A stretch of 64,000 nt of DNA, from the NCBI RefSeq assembly GCF_000148585.2, contig NZ_CP028414.1, forward strand, positions 1,603,501 through 1,667,500, written 5' to 3'. The notes beneath the pieces are model-generated. The model had not been told where the DNA came from. It searched no databases and was given only the letters and a program-made list of their open reading frames with translations. The first letter of the stretch is position 1; each line of letters begins with the position of its first letter. Both the position numbers and the translations under genes were made by a program. This document shows positions 1 to 9,152 of the stretch, one piece after another. This stretch comes from Streptococcus mitis NCTC 12261 (GTDB lineage: Bacteria > Bacillota > Bacilli > Lactobacillales > Streptococcaceae).

Positions 1-1046
1 GCATAACCATTAATAGCTCTAAACGGCATGAAGAAAGTCGAAATAAAGGGAATATATGAACCAATCTTCAAGATGAGATTGTCACCAGCTGTACCTAGAG
101 CTGTCACTCCAAAAAAACCACCTATAATCAAAATCATCAAAGGCGACAAGGCTTTTCCTGCATCCTCAGGGCGAGAAACCATAGAGCCTAGGAAGGCTGC
201 TAAAACAACGTACATAAAGAGGCTAACCAAGACAAACAATAAGGTGTTGAGCGAGAAAGCCTCTCCTATATGGTTTAAAATACCAGATTGTGCCAAGATT
301 GGTAGGTCTTTAAAGAGAAGAATGGCAGCAATTCCACCCACGACGTAAATGCCAATATGGGTCAAAATCACAAGAAGCAGAGCCAGCATGCGAGCGTAGA
401 AATAATGACTAGCACGGATACTAGAGAAGACCACCTCCATAATTTTGGTTCCTTTCTCGCTAGCCACTTCCTGAGCAGTGACACTAGCATAGGTAATCAA
501 AATCATATAAAGGAAGAAACCAAGCCCTGCGGCCGCAAAGGTTTGAATCATTTTTTTATTTTCCTTGGATTCATCAATTTTCTCCGTAAAGTTAACTGTT
601 TGTCCCAAGCGTTTTTCCTGTTCTTGTGACAAATTGGCTGCCGAACGATTGAGTTGATCTTGAAGCTCATTTAACTTGCTCGTTACTCCTAGCTTAATAG
701 CAATCTCAAGGGAAGTTTCACCGTGATAAACTGCCTTCAAGACACTATCCTCTTGGTCAATGGTCAGATAGCCTTTTAATTTTTCATCCTTGATAGCAGC
801 TTGGGCACTGGCTTCATCCTGATAATCAAAATTGAGACCATTGGTAGATTTAAGACTGTCTGTCACAGCTGGAACAGTGCTGACTACTGCTATCTTGCCA
901 CTCTGAGCCATAGAAGATCCTTGGAGATAGCCAATTCCTACAGATAAGGCTAAAAAGAGGAACGGCGAAATCACCATAAAGAAGAAACTCCACGATTTGA
1001 CATGTCGAAGATAGGTTTCCTTCATTACAACCCACATATTTCTCAT
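1..1046 (-). CDS. ABC-2 type transporter permease (partial, 3' end outside window)
   Basis: This is the membrane half of a NatB-like ABC exporter, paired with the ATPase encoded immediately upstream. The start is an ATG at 1046 that overlaps the ATPase stop codon (ATGA), so the two are translationally coupled. The frame stays open for 348 codons and runs off the window edge. A first membrane segment lies at about residues 20-42, followed by a hydrophilic extracellular loop of about 140 residues. A cluster of hydrophobic segments begins near residue 170, and the stretch VTAQEVASEKGTKIMEVVFS is typical of the ABC2_membrane_3 family. The visible part ends at a motif reading YIPFISTFFMPFRAING, usual near the C-terminal third. 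The substrate cannot be read from the sequence; sodium or antimicrobial-peptide export are possibilities only. Confidence 0.85.
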   Translation of the reverse strand, partial: MRNMWVVMKETYLRHVKSWSFFFMVISPFLFLALSVGIGYLQGSSMAQSGKIAVVSTVPAVTDSLKSTNGLNFDYQDEASAQAAIKDEKLKGYLTIDQEDSVLKAVYHGETSLEIAIKLGVTSKLNELQDQLNRSAANLSQEQEKRLGQTVNFTEKIDESKENKKMIQTFAAAGLGFFLYMILITYASVTAQEVASEKGTKIMEVVFSSIRASHYFYARMLALLLVILTHIGIYVVGGIAAILLFKDLPILAQSGILNHIGEAFSLNTLLFVLVSLFMYVVLAAFLGSMVSRPEDAGKALSPLMILIIGGFFGVTALGTAGDNLILKIGSYIPFISTFFMPFRAINGY

Positions 1047-1936
1047 ACTTCCACCCCTGATTCTAGTTTAAAGATTTCATCAATTGTTGGCGCTTGCTGG
1101 TCAAAGGTTGCGATGTATTGCCCCTGAGTCAAGATTGGGAAGAGTTCCCTTCCAGCGCTCTCATCCTCTAAGATCAATTTCCAACTGCCTTGTTTGGTCA
1201 AACTTACCTGCTTGACATGAGGAAGATTTTCCAATTCTTCCTTGCTTCGTTCACTTGAAACAAAGAGACGCGTTTTCCCGTATTGATTGCGGACATCCTG
1301 AACTGGTCCATGCAAGACCACACGGCCATCTCGAATCATGAGAATATCGTCACAAAGCTCCTCGACGTTGGTCATGACATGGTCAGAAAAGATAATGGTT
1401 GCCCCACGTTCTTTTTCCTGAAAAATGACTTGCTTGAGCAATTCTGTATTGACCGGGTCCAATCCACTGAAAGGCTCATCCAAGATAATCAAGTCTGGCT
1501 CATGAATCAGAGTAATAATGAGCTGAATCTTCTGCTGATTTCCTTTTGACAGACTCTTGATTTTATCAGTCAGCTTCCCTTTCACTTCCAACCTCTTCAT
1601 CCATTGAGGGAGTTTTTCCTTGATCTCCTTGGCATCCATACCTTTTAGAGTCGCCAAGTAACGAACTTGTTCAAGGACTGTCAATTTAGGCATGAGGCTG
1701 CGTTCTTCAGGCAGATAGCCAATCCGAGCGTAGGTCTCTTGTCGAATATCCTGATTATCCAGACTAATTTCTCCTTGGTATTCTAAAAACTTCAAAATAC
1801 TGTGGAAAATCGTTGTCTTCCCAGCACCGTTTTTCCCGACTAATCCCAAAATACGACCTGGTCGCGCTTGAAAGTCAATACCAAACAAAACTTGCTTGGG
1901 TCCAAAACTTTTCTCTAGACTTCTTACTTCTAGCAT
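1043..1936 (-). CDS. ABC transporter ATP-binding protein (NatA-like)
   Basis: The 297-residue ATPase powers the ABC-2 permease that follows it with a 4-base ATGA overlap. Walker A is [12 protein letters not shown] (residues 32-43), the signature is LSKGNQQKIQ (about 129-138), and Walker B is LIILDEPFSGLDP (about 149-161), followed by an H-loop in IIFSDHVMTNVEEL. The C-terminal 80 residues form the extra domain often seen in NatA and bacitracin-type ATPases. The SD AGGTG lies just before ATG, and a good sigma-A promoter stands upstream at 1964-1992. It acts at the inner face of the membrane; the transported substrate is unknown. Confidence 0.9.
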   Translation of the reverse strand: MLEVRSLEKSFGPKQVLFGIDFQARPGRILGLVGKNGAGKTTIFHSILKFLEYQGEISLDNQDIRQETYARIGYLPEERSLMPKLTVLEQVRYLATLKGMDAKEIKEKLPQWMKRLEVKGKLTDKIKSLSKGNQQKIQLIITLIHEPDLIILDEPFSGLDPVNTELLKQVIFQEKERGATIIFSDHVMTNVEELCDDILMIRDGRVVLHGPVQDVRNQYGKTRLFVSSERSKEELENLPHVKQVSLTKQGSWKLILEDESAGRELFPILTQGQYIATFDQQAPTIDEIFKLESGVEV

Positions 1937-1963
1937 CTTTCACCTCCGAAATGTCTTGCACTC

Positions 1964-1992
1964 ATTATACTCCTTTTTGATAGCCTTTACAA
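1964..1992 (-). promoter_or_regulatory. Sigma-A promoter of the ABC-2 transporter operon
   Basis: On the minus strand, a -35 TTGTAA (1987-1992) and a -10 TATAAT (1964-1969) are separated by exactly 17 bases. The start codon of the ATPase gene lies 27 bases downstream of the -10. It fits a vegetative promoter by sequence alone. Confidence 0.65.
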
Positions 1993-2140
1993 TGATTTCT
2001 GTCCATTTTTATCATCCTCATTTTAGTAAAAAATCTTAGGGTACTTTGAGCTATGAGTACATTATACACTGGTAAACTCCAATTTATCTTCTCTGTTCCT
2101 CAACTGTCTATTTTTGATCCTGAATTGTTATTTGAAAAGC

Positions 2141-2166
2141 AAAAATCCACCCCAAAGGATGGATTG
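2141..2166 (-). terminator. Intrinsic terminator after pheT
   Basis: A 9-bp inverted repeat (2144-2152 with 2157-2165, loop of four, one G-T pair) is followed on the minus strand by a T run. It begins directly after the pheT stop codon and closes the pheS-GNAT-pheT operon. Confidence 0.8.
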
Positions 2167-2171
2167 ATACT

Positions 2172-4577
2172 TTAACGCACTTCTGCATTGACTTTTTCTT
2201 CGAGCGATGCTTGGATTTTTTCCATATAGCGTGCGACTTCTTCGTCCGTTAAGCTATCTTCTGGATTTTGGAAAGTCAAGCTATAAGCCATTGACTTCAT
2301 ACCAAGTCCCAATTTTTCGCCTGAGAAGACGTCAAAGAGTTTGATATCTGTCAAACGTTTTACGCCTGCAGCTTGGATAGCGTCCACAACCTCTTGGTGA
2401 GTCACTTCTGCCTTGAGAAGGAGGGCAACGTCACGGCTAACTGCTGGGAATTTCGTGATTTCCACAAATGGAGCAGCTGGTTGAAGGGCAGCTTCGATGG
2501 CTGAAAGGTTGAGCTCAGCTACATACGTTTCTGGAATATCGTAAGCCTTAGCAGTGACTGGATGCACTTGCCCAAGGAAACCAAGAACTTGGTCACCGAG
2601 TGAAATCATAGCTGTACGTCCTGGGTGGAGGCTAGCGATTTCAGATGTTGCCGTATAGGTTACTTGGAGTCCCAAACGAGCAAAGAGGGCCTCAAGGATT
2701 CCCTTAGCATAGAAGAAATCAACTGGAACTGCTACTGTTTGGAAATCTTTTTCAGCAACCAAGCCTGTCAAGGCAAAGGCAAAGCTGTTGATCTCATTTG
2801 GAAGTTCTTCTTTTGGATTGCCTGTTTGTTCAAAGACTTTTCCAATCTCGTAAAGGGCCAAGTTTTTATTCTTACGAGCCACGTTGTAAGCCACCGTATC
2901 AAGGATACCAGAAATCATATTTTGACGGAGGACAGAACGGTCCACTGTCATTGGCCACATGAGTTCAGTAAGGTTACTTGGTTGAGCCGTAAACTCAACT
3001 GCTTTTTCAGGAGTTGTTAGAGCATAGGTGATGATTTCTGTCAAACCTGCCCCTTCAGCAATGGTACGAACTTGACGGCGGAGTTTTTGTGTGGCTGTCA
3101 ATTCACCAGCTGTACCATCATCTTTTGGAAGGCTGGTTGGCAAGCGGTCATAACCATAGATACGAGCGATTTCTTCAAAGAGGTCTGCCTCGATAGTGAT
3201 ATCCCAGCGACGACGTGGGACGCTGACTGTAAAGCTATCTGCACTTCCAGAAAGGCCAAAGCCAAGACGACGGAAGACGTCTTCTACATCCGCGTAAGAA
3301 AGTTCTGTACCAAGGACACGGTTAACATCAGCAAGAGTTGAAGAAACTTCCACATCAGAGGTATCAAGTTCACCCGCTGAAACGATACCCTTACGCACAG
3401 TCGCACCTGCAAGCTCTGCAATCATGCTAGCTGCCGCATCAAGAGCTTCGTTAACAGTTGCCACATTAATCCCTTTTTCAAAGCGAGAAGATGACTCAGA
3501 ACGAAGGTTGAGACGACCGCTGGTCTTACGTATTGATTTTCCGTTGAAGACTGCAGCTTCAAGGACGACACGACTAGATTTCTCAGAGATTTCTGTTGCT
3601 TGACCACCCATAACACCTGCAAGAGCTACTGGCTTGTCTGCGACAGTGATGACTAGGTCATTCACGTCCAAGTCACGTTCTTCACCGTCCAAGGTCACCA
3701 ATTTTTCACCAGCACGCGCTTCACGCACACGGATGTCAGTTCCTTCAAAGGTATCCAAGTCAAAGGCATGCATTGGTTGACCAAAGTAGAGCAGGATGTA
3801 GTTGGTCACGTCCACTACGTTATTGATGGGACGAATACCTTCGTTCATGAGGAGATTTTGCAACCATTGTGGACTTGGTGCGATGGTCACATTGTCCAAG
3901 ATACGAGCCGCATAGTAAGGAGCCTTGTCTGTTTCAATGCCTACAGAAAGTGCATCTGTAGCGGCTTCGTTTGTTTCTGTTAGAGTAAATTCTTTAAAGT
4001 TGACCGCCTTGTCATAGATGGATGCAACTTCGTGAGCTACTCCACGCATAGAAAGAGCGTCCGCACGGTTTGGTGTGATAGAAAGTTCGATGATTTCATC
4101 ATCCAAGTCTAGGTAAGAGAAGACTTCATCCCCAGGAACGGCATTTTCTGGCAAGATTTGGATACCATCTGCGAATTCCTTAGGCACAACCGAGTCAGAA
4201 ATTCCCAATTCGCCAAGTGAACAAATCATCCCAAGTGACTCTAAGCCACGGATTTTCCCTTTTTTGATTTTGTAGTTGTCAGCGATGCGAGCTCCTGGAA
4301 GAGCCACCATAACCTTGATACCAGCACGCACATTTGGGGCACCACAAACGATTTGACGAGCTTCTTCTTCGCCAACGTTAACCTGACAAACATGGAGGTG
4401 AGTTTCTGGCACATCTTCGCAAGACAAGACCTCACCGACGACAATTTTTGAGAGACCAGCAGCTGGTGATTCGACACCCTCTACCTCGATCCCTGTAGTT
4501 GACATTTTTTCAGCCAACTCCTGTGATGGCACATCAATGTCCACCAATTCTTTTAACCATTTATAAGATACAAGCAT
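2172..4577 (-). CDS. pheT: Phenylalanine--tRNA ligase beta subunit
   Basis: PheT is the 801-residue beta chain of the alpha2-beta2 enzyme that charges tRNA-Phe. The N-terminal tRNA-binding OB fold is visible at about residues 40-150 ([34 protein letters not shown]). It is followed by the B3/B4 editing region (about 210-390, [21 protein letters not shown]), B5 (about 400-480), the catalytic-like core, and a C-terminal FDX-ACB anticodon-binding domain (about 708-800, [12 protein letters not shown]). The length is normal for the bacterial protein. It is separated from pheS by a GNAT gene, and all three genes appear to share the T-box-controlled promoter. A terminator follows directly. Confidence 0.97.
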   Translation of the reverse strand: MLVSYKWLKELVDIDVPSQELAEKMSTTGIEVEGVESPAAGLSKIVVGEVLSCEDVPETHLHVCQVNVGEEEARQIVCGAPNVRAGIKVMVALPGARIADNYKIKKGKIRGLESLGMICSLGELGISDSVVPKEFADGIQILPENAVPGDEVFSYLDLDDEIIELSITPNRADALSMRGVAHEVASIYDKAVNFKEFTLTETNEAATDALSVGIETDKAPYYAARILDNVTIAPSPQWLQNLLMNEGIRPINNVVDVTNYILLYFGQPMHAFDLDTFEGTDIRVREARAGEKLVTLDGEERDLDVNDLVITVADKPVALAGVMGGQATEISEKSSRVVLEAAVFNGKSIRKTSGRLNLRSESSSRFEKGINVATVNEALDAAASMIAELAGATVRKGIVSAGELDTSDVEVSSTLADVNRVLGTELSYADVEDVFRRLGFGLSGSADSFTVSVPRRRWDITIEADLFEEIARIYGYDRLPTSLPKDDGTAGELTATQKLRRQVRTIAEGAGLTEIITYALTTPEKAVEFTAQPSNLTELMWPMTVDRSVLRQNMISGILDTVAYNVARKNKNLALYEIGKVFEQTGNPKEELPNEINSFAFALTGLVAEKDFQTVAVPVDFFYAKGILEALFARLGLQVTYTATSEIASLHPGRTAMISLGDQVLGFLGQVHPVTAKAYDIPETYVAELNLSAIEAALQPAAPFVEITKFPAVSRDVALLLKAEVTHQEVVDAIQAAGVKRLTDIKLFDVFSGEKLGLGMKSMAYSLTFQNPEDSLTDEEVARYMEKIQASLEEKVNAEVR

Positions 4578-4653
4578 AATTTAGTTTTCCAGAATGACAG
4601 TTGTCACTCTAGTTCTTTTCCTTTCCTATCATTTCAATAGAAGAATCATCTTC

Positions 4654-5163
4654 TTACCTTAATTTCTTTCTCAGTAACCAATCCGTATCTACTTTTTGAC
4701 CAACCATAAAATGATGTTGGCTAAATTTTTCAAAACCATATCGATTATAAAACGCTTGAGCTTTTGTATTATGCTCCCAAACACCTAACCAAGCCCAGGA
4801 AAAACTATTTTTTGTAGCAAGTTCCAGAGCAAATTCAAACAGTTGCTTACCTAGTCCAAATCCTTGGAATTTTTGTAGCACATAGAGACGTTGAATTTCA
4901 AAAGCATCCTCTAATTCTCTCTCAGTCTGAGCACTTCCCCAGTTGACTTTGAGAAAACCAGCTATCTCCTCTTCATGCATAATGAAATAGGTTTCGGATT
5001 CTGGATTTTCCAACTCAGTTGACAAAACTCTCAAACTATAAGCCTCTTCAAAGTATTCCTGTAACTGCTCTTCTGTATTATCATGAGCAAATGTTTCACG
5101 AAAGGTTTGTTTGGCAATTTTGGACAACACCCCAACATCTGCCTTTTCTACTTTTCTAATCAT
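4654..5163 (-). CDS. GNAT family N-acetyltransferase
   Basis: This is a 169-residue GNAT acetyltransferase. The acetyl-CoA P-loop reads KFQGFGLGKQLFEFAL at about residues 98-113, and the C-terminal motif NTKAQAFYNRYGFEKF (about 131-146) is the standard GNAT motif B. Its start codon overlaps the pheS stop codon by one base (TAATG), so it is translated as part of the pheS-pheT operon and is under the T-box. An acetyltransferase between pheS and pheT is also known in S. pneumoniae. The substrate is not evident. Confidence 0.9.
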   Translation of the reverse strand: MIRKVEKADVGVLSKIAKQTFRETFAHDNTEEQLQEYFEEAYSLRVLSTELENPESETYFIMHEEEIAGFLKVNWGSAQTERELEDAFEIQRLYVLQKFQGFGLGKQLFEFALELATKNSFSWAWLGVWEHNTKAQAFYNRYGFEKFSQHHFMVGQKVDTDWLLRKKLR

Positions 5164-6209
5164 TATTTAAACTGTTCTGAGAAGCGGACATCGCCTTGGT
5201 AGAATCCACGGATATCGTTGATTCCATAACGGAGCATAGCTACACGCTCTTGTCCAAGACCAAAGGCAAATCCAGAGTAAACAGTCGCATCGATACCACT
5301 CATTTCAAGGACACGTGGGTGAACCATACCGGCCCCCATAATTTCGATCCAACCTGTTTTCTTACATACGTTACAGCCTTCTCCACCACACTTGAAGCAA
5401 GAAACATCCACCTCAACAGATGGCTCTGTGAATGGGAAGTAAGATGGGCGCAGACGGATCTGACGCTCTTCACCGAACATTTTTTGCACAATCAACTGAA
5501 GGGTTCCTTGAAGATCAGCCATAGAGATATTTTTCCCAACAACCAAGCCTTCAATTTGGTGGAACTGGTGACTGTGGGTCGCATCGTCTGTGTCACGACG
5601 GAACACACGCCCTGGTGAGATCATTTTCAAAGGGCCTTTAGAGAAATCATGAGCATCCATTGCACGCGCTTGAACTGGAGACGTGTGAGTACGGAGTAAG
5701 ATCTCTTCTGTGATATAGAAAGTGTCCTGCATATCACGAGCTGGGTGGTCTTTTGGAAGGTTCATACGCTCAAAGTTATAGTAGTCTTGCTCCACTTCAA
5801 AACCATCCACGACTTGGTAACCCATCCCAATGAAAATATCTTCGATTTCCTCACTGGTTTGTGTGAGGACATGACGGTGACCAGTCGCAACTGGACGACC
5901 TGGAAGCGTCACATCGATACTCTCGCTAGCCAGTTGAGCCGCGACTTTCTTTTCTTCCAAGAGCTTAGCTGTTTCTTCAAAGGTAGCTGTCAAGACATCA
6001 CGAGCTTCATTGACGTGTTTCCCAATGATTGGACGCATCTCAGCAGAAACATCTTTCATCCCTTTGAGGATTTCAGTGAGCGAACCCTTTTTACCAAGGA
6101 CAGAGACACGCAAATCTTGCATCTCTTTTTCATTTTCAGCAGTAATCTGCTTCAAGCTAGCCAGCGTTTCTTCGCGAAGCGCTTTTAATTGTTCTTCAAT
6201 AGTTGACAT
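5163..6209 (-). CDS. pheS: Phenylalanine--tRNA ligase alpha subunit
   Basis: PheS is the catalytic alpha chain of phenylalanyl-tRNA synthetase (348 residues). I place the start at the ATG at 6209 ([14 protein letters not shown]), preceded by the SD GGAGG; reading further upstream would run into the T-box leader. The N-terminal coiled coil covers roughly residues 1-85. The class II core follows, with motif 2 around [20 protein letters not shown] (about residues 200-219) and motif 3 around [18 protein letters not shown] near the C-terminus. A zinc-like cluster [12 protein letters not shown] is also visible. Expression is expected to rise when uncharged tRNA-Phe accumulates. Confidence 0.97.
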   Translation of the reverse strand: MSTIEEQLKALREETLASLKQITAENEKEMQDLRVSVLGKKGSLTEILKGMKDVSAEMRPIIGKHVNEARDVLTATFEETAKLLEEKKVAAQLASESIDVTLPGRPVATGHRHVLTQTSEEIEDIFIGMGYQVVDGFEVEQDYYNFERMNLPKDHPARDMQDTFYITEEILLRTHTSPVQARAMDAHDFSKGPLKMISPGRVFRRDTDDATHSHQFHQIEGLVVGKNISMADLQGTLQLIVQKMFGEERQIRLRPSYFPFTEPSVEVDVSCFKCGGEGCNVCKKTGWIEIMGAGMVHPRVLEMSGIDATVYSGFAFGLGQERVAMLRYGINDIRGFYQGDVRFSEQFK

Positions 6210-6224
6210 ATTTCCTCCATCAGT

Positions 6225-6440
6225 CGCTCGTAGATAAAAAGAAAACCACATGCCAAAAACTCCACTCGGAGCGTTGACACGCGGTACCATCCGTTTTCAT
6301 CTGACAAGTCAGACCTTCATTTCTAAATCCATGCGCAAGTGAATTCACCCAGCTTTCATATAGAGAGCTTGCAGTCACGGCTCTCCTCCCTGATATACTT
6401 CCCTTAGGCTACTAGTCTTGCGGATTTCTATTCAATTACT
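6225..6440 (-). promoter_or_regulatory. T-box leader of pheS (tRNA-Phe responsive)
   Basis: The minus-strand leader carries the conserved T-box core GGATGGTACCGCG (6280-6292), which pairs with the free CCA end of uncharged tRNA. A short terminator hairpin with a T run (about 6255-6270) follows. Upstream is a Stem-I-like region with an apical pairing of GGAGAG and CTCTC. On its 3' side is GAATTC, which supplies a TTC phenylalanine specifier (about 6341-6343). Position before pheS and the specifier agree. The exact stem boundaries were judged by eye. Confidence 0.88.
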
Positions 6441-6444
6441 ACAT

Positions 6445-6473
6445 AGTTTATCAGATTTTTAGTTAAAAAACAA
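6445..6473 (-). promoter_or_regulatory. Promoter of the pheS T-box transcript
   Basis: The -35 TTGTTT (6468-6473) and -10 TAAACT (6445-6450) are 17 bases apart on the minus strand, placing the start of transcription near 6438, at the 5' edge of the T-box Stem I. Confidence 0.55.
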
Positions 6474-6520
6474 GTTAGATTAGACTAATTTCAGTATAAA
6501 AAGGAACAAGACACAATGCA

Positions 6521-6940
6521 CTACCTATTTATAAGGCCTGTTTCATCTGCTTTCCTTTTCAATAAGAGAGTTGCTGCTTGATTAAAACCATCACACCAGT
6601 TATACCATTTTGCTTCATACTCATCTTGAGCTAAGATATGATTTTTTAAATCCAGAACAGAGTAAATCATTCTTTCCTCACAAGCTTGCGCATAGAGATG
6701 ATATAGTTCATCACCACCATCTCTATCCCACTCAGCAGAAATCGTATCCCGACCTGCCAATAAAGCCTGATAAGCCCTGTGATGTCCATCTGTAATCAAC
6801 AAGCAATTTCCAAAGGCAAGAATACTGATTGGATCGACTTGGATTGTTTCTGCCGACTGGTAAAGCATCTGAATATCTTGCAACTTCTTTTCTGATAAGT
6901 ATAGTTGAGTCGGATGAAGATCTGCTATATTGACTTTCAT
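6521..6940 (-). CDS. Small ParB/sulfiredoxin-like domain protein
   Basis: A 139-residue soluble protein. The N-terminal half resembles a ParB/Srx-type fold: VNIADLHPTQLYLSEKKL, then PISILAFGNCLLITDGHHRA at about residues 37-56. The segment ITDGHHRA matches the typical G-H-R nucleotide-binding motif of ParB-like nucleases and of homologues often called chromosome-partitioning-like. There is no HTH region, so it is not a full ParB. It is followed by the PAP2 gene but separated from pheS by the T-box promoter. The cellular role is unknown. Confidence 0.7.
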   Translation of the reverse strand: MKVNIADLHPTQLYLSEKKLQDIQMLYQSAETIQVDPISILAFGNCLLITDGHHRAYQALLAGRDTISAEWDRDGGDELYHLYAQACEERMIYSVLDLKNHILAQDEYEAKWYNWCDGFNQAATLLLKRKADETGLINR

Positions 6941-6967
6941 TTCTTTCTCCTCAAAGGAATTTGATAC

Positions 6968-7618
6968 TCACTTCTGCTTGCCTTTAAATCGCCATTGGAA
7001 TCGGAGCTTGTCATAGAAGGGAAACTCGATAAACAGGACTCCCAAGCCCACACAGAGACTGGCAAGGACATCTGATGGATAGTGAACTCCCAGATAGACC
7101 CTTGATACCAGCACACTGACTAGGTAGAGACCAAGGACGATTTGCACGATTTTTCTCCAGACTGGATTTTTAATCCGTTGACTGAGAATGACAATCAGAG
7201 AACCGACCAGCAAGGTTACAGCCAGAGAATGGCCGCTTGGGAAGGAAAATCCCTTCTCCTCAACCAAGTGTAAAATAGCTGGTCGTGGGCGCTGGTAGAT
7301 ATTTTTAAAGGTCACGATTAAAAGACCAGCCAAAGCCAAATTCCCTAGCATGAAGAAACTTTCTATCTTCCACCGCTTACGATAAAAGATAAAGGCTACG
7401 ATGACAACCCAAGTGATAATCACTGGGATATCAATCAGGCGTGTGATGGCTCGGAAAAGAATAGTCAAGTAATCTGGCAAGTCTCCTCGAACGGCAGTCT
7501 GTATCGGTTGGTCAAAACCGACCAGCGTTTCAGGGTAAAATTTGACCATGTAGCCAAGAATAACGAAAAGTAAAAGGGCAAAACTGCCCTTCATTAAAAA
7601 TGTTTGTTTATCTTTCAT
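6968..7618 (-). CDS. PAP2 family membrane phosphatase
   Basis: A 216-residue integral membrane phosphatase with all three type-2 phosphatidic acid phosphatase motifs: KNIYQRPRP (about 104-112), FPSGHS (about 126-131, the first catalytic His) and SRVYLGVHYPSD (about 172-183, the nucleophile His). It has about six hydrophobic segments. Likely substrates are lipid pyrophosphates such as undecaprenyl pyrophosphate or lysophosphatidic acid; the sequence does not decide between them. Its start overlaps the end of ribU by 11 bases, so it should be co-expressed under the FMN riboswitch. Confidence 0.9.
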   Translation of the reverse strand: MKDKQTFLMKGSFALLLFVILGYMVKFYPETLVGFDQPIQTAVRGDLPDYLTILFRAITRLIDIPVIITWVVIVAFIFYRKRWKIESFFMLGNLALAGLLIVTFKNIYQRPRPAILHLVEEKGFSFPSGHSLAVTLLVGSLIVILSQRIKNPVWRKIVQIVLGLYLVSVLVSRVYLGVHYPSDVLASLCVGLGVLFIEFPFYDKLRFQWRFKGKQK

Positions 7619-8171
7619 AATGTTTTAAGGTTGGTTTCAAGAGAATATACAACAACCAGAATGAAACGGAAAAGATTACTCCCTCAATCAAGTTAAAAGG
7701 TAATACCATGGTCATTAGGTAGTTGGAAAGTCCCAAAATTTTTCCAATATCAAAGTTAGCAAACTTAGCGTACAAAGGAACAGCGTAAACATAGTTGAGA
7801 ACCAACATAGCCACGGTCAAGCCAATAGTTCCAGCTAGAGAGCCTAGTAGGAAACGAAGGGTTGTCCGTTCCTTTTTCCAAATCAAAGCAAATACGATGA
7901 CAAAAACTCCCAAAGCTACGATATTCATTGGCAAACCAATGTAAGTATTCACTCCCTGGCTGTTAAGAAGCAGCTTCAAGAGTGAGCGAAGCAAGAGAAT
8001 TCCTAGAGCAGCAGGCAAATCCATGACCACCAAGCCCACAAGGACTGGCAAGATACTAAATTCGATCTTAAGGAAGGATGCCGCTGGTAAAAGCGGAAAG
8101 TCAAAGTACATCAGCACAAATGAGATAGCTGATAGAATTGCAATGGTCGAAAGTCGACGTGTGTTTGTCAT
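7608..8171 (-). CDS. ribU: Riboflavin ECF transporter S-component RibU
   Basis: A 187-residue membrane protein of the RibU family that binds riboflavin outside and associates with the shared EcfA-EcfA'-EcfT energy module. The ATG at 8171 is chosen because it follows a GGAGG SD at correct spacing. Family hallmarks are an N-terminal hydrophobic segment with ISFVLMYFDFPLLPAASFLK, then KIEFSILPVLVGLVVMDLPA and a conserved NIVALGVFV stretch. About six membrane segments are present. The FMN riboswitch upstream independently supports riboflavin as the ligand. It overlaps the downstream PAP2 gene by 11 bases. Confidence 0.93.
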   Translation of the reverse strand: MTNTRRLSTIAILSAISFVLMYFDFPLLPAASFLKIEFSILPVLVGLVVMDLPAALGILLLRSLLKLLLNSQGVNTYIGLPMNIVALGVFVIVFALIWKKERTTLRFLLGSLAGTIGLTVAMLVLNYVYAVPLYAKFANFDIGKILGLSNYLMTMVLPFNLIEGVIFSVSFWLLYILLKPTLKHYER

Positions 8172-8335
8172 AACAGGTTCCTCCAATTTTCTATAAAATC
8201 AGAAGAAGTTAGAAAGGATTTTCTATCTATTCTCACTTTTTATATCCCAAAAGTTCCCTCTCACTCTATTAAGGAAATTCAAGCAAGCGGTTACAGTTTA
8301 GCTATAAATCTATCAGAACAGACAAAGCTATTCTT

Positions 8336-8570
8336 TCGTCTTCTCCCATCCAGACTATACTGTCGGTTGTGGAATCTCACCACATCAGCTTGCGCTCGCG
8401 GACTTCTTTAAAGAGAAGGAAATAGAGATTTTTCTTTTAGACTAGGCGACAAGCTGTAGGCATAACTTCTGGTTAGGCAAAGCTTGTCAACAAAGTATAA
8501 AAGGAAAAGATCATTTCCTAGTTAAAGTCACCGCCGGTCGGGAATCACACCCTGCCCTGAAGACTCTTTT
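8336..8570 (-). ncRNA. FMN riboswitch (RFN element)
   Basis: On the minus strand the conserved RFN blocks appear in order: CTTCAGGGCAGGGTGTGATT, then CCCGACCGGCGGTGAC (8525-8564). A variable arm of about 115 bases follows, then CCGCGAGCGCAAGCTGATGT, GGTGAGATTCCACAACCGAC and AGTATAGTCTGGATGGGAGAAG (about 8336-8402). It binds flavin mononucleotide and should shut off ribU and the overlapping PAP2 gene when flavin is plentiful. No T-tailed terminator was seen in the 165 bases before ribU, so control may be at translation. The long variable arm is larger than the minimum but within the known range. Confidence 0.95.
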
Positions 8571-8599
8571 ATCATAACAAAAAACGCTTGCAAGCGCAA
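8571..8599 (-). promoter_or_regulatory. Promoter of the ribU transcript, overlapping the trmL terminator
   Basis: The -10 TATGAT (8571-8576) lies 17 bases from a -35 TTGCGC (8594-8599) on the minus strand. The -35 sits in the stem of the terminator for the upstream trmL gene. Transcription would start near 8564, right at the riboswitch 5' end. Confidence 0.5.
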
Positions 8600-8606
8600 G
8601 CATTTT
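8579..8606 (-). terminator. Intrinsic terminator after trmL
   Basis: The hairpin GCTTGC-GCTT-GCAAGC (8586-8601), extended by A-T pairs, is followed on the minus strand by six T. It lies about 22 bases after the trmL stop codon. Confidence 0.8.
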
Positions 8607-8627
8607 GTTCATTTTCATTTTCATTTT

Positions 8628-9131
8628 TTATTTCAATTTATCCACTTCATAGGTATGAACAAGCTCAAGACCTGCAAAGTTCTGCTGGCGAAGAGCCTCA
8701 TAGACAATCATGCAGACGGTATTAGACACATTAAGACTGCGGACATGTTCATCATTCATAGGAATACGAAGAGCCTTCTCAGGATGTTCGCGCATAAAGT
8801 CTTCAGGTAAACCCTTGTCTTCACGTCCAAAAAGAAAATAATGGTCCTCGTCAGTCGATAAATCCACATCAGAATACACTTTCTCAGCGAATTTAGAAAT
8901 CAGGTAGAGTTTGCCCTTCATCTGAGACATGAAATCCTCCAAACTCTCGTAAAAATAAATCTCTAGCTTATCCCAATAATCCAACCCCGCCCGCTTCATC
9001 TTGCGATCATCGATAGGAAAGCCCATTGGCTTGATGATGTGGAGGGGAGAATTGGTCGCAGCGCAAGTACGCGCGATATTGCCTGTATTTTGTGGAATTT
9101 GAGGTTCAAATAATACAATGTGATTTGTCAT
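8628..9131 (-). CDS. trmL: tRNA (cytidine(34)-2'-O)-methyltransferase TrmL
   Basis: A 167-residue SPOUT-superfamily enzyme that 2'-O-methylates the wobble base of tRNA-Leu isoacceptors. The start is ATG at 9131 ([20 protein letters not shown]), with an AAGGAAG SD; an in-frame extension to 9170 would overlap the terminator stem in the leader. Family motifs are [11 protein letters not shown] (about 11-21), [11 protein letters not shown] (about 95-105) and [18 protein letters not shown] (about 118-135), the knot with the SAM site. It stands alone between two terminators and has its own leader. Confidence 0.94.
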   Translation of the reverse strand: MTNHIVLFEPQIPQNTGNIARTCAATNSPLHIIKPMGFPIDDRKMKRAGLDYWDKLEIYFYESLEDFMSQMKGKLYLISKFAEKVYSDVDLSTDEDHYFLFGREDKGLPEDFMREHPEKALRIPMNDEHVRSLNVSNTVCMIVYEALRQQNFAGLELVHTYEVDKLK

Positions 9132-9152
9132 GACTTGCTTCCTTTCACCATT

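Noticed and set aside
28-1035. Plus-strand and other reading frames across the first kilobase
   Set aside because: They are shadows of the ABC-2 permease on the minus strand, which gives a coherent membrane protein in one frame.
5163-6290. PheS start at 6290
   Set aside because: That start falls in the T-box leader; the GGAGG SD and conserved N-terminus indicate 6209.
8585-8602. cre-like sequence AAAACGCTTGCA near ribU
   Set aside because: It is part of the trmL terminator stem and matches the cre consensus less well than the spuA and pflB sites.
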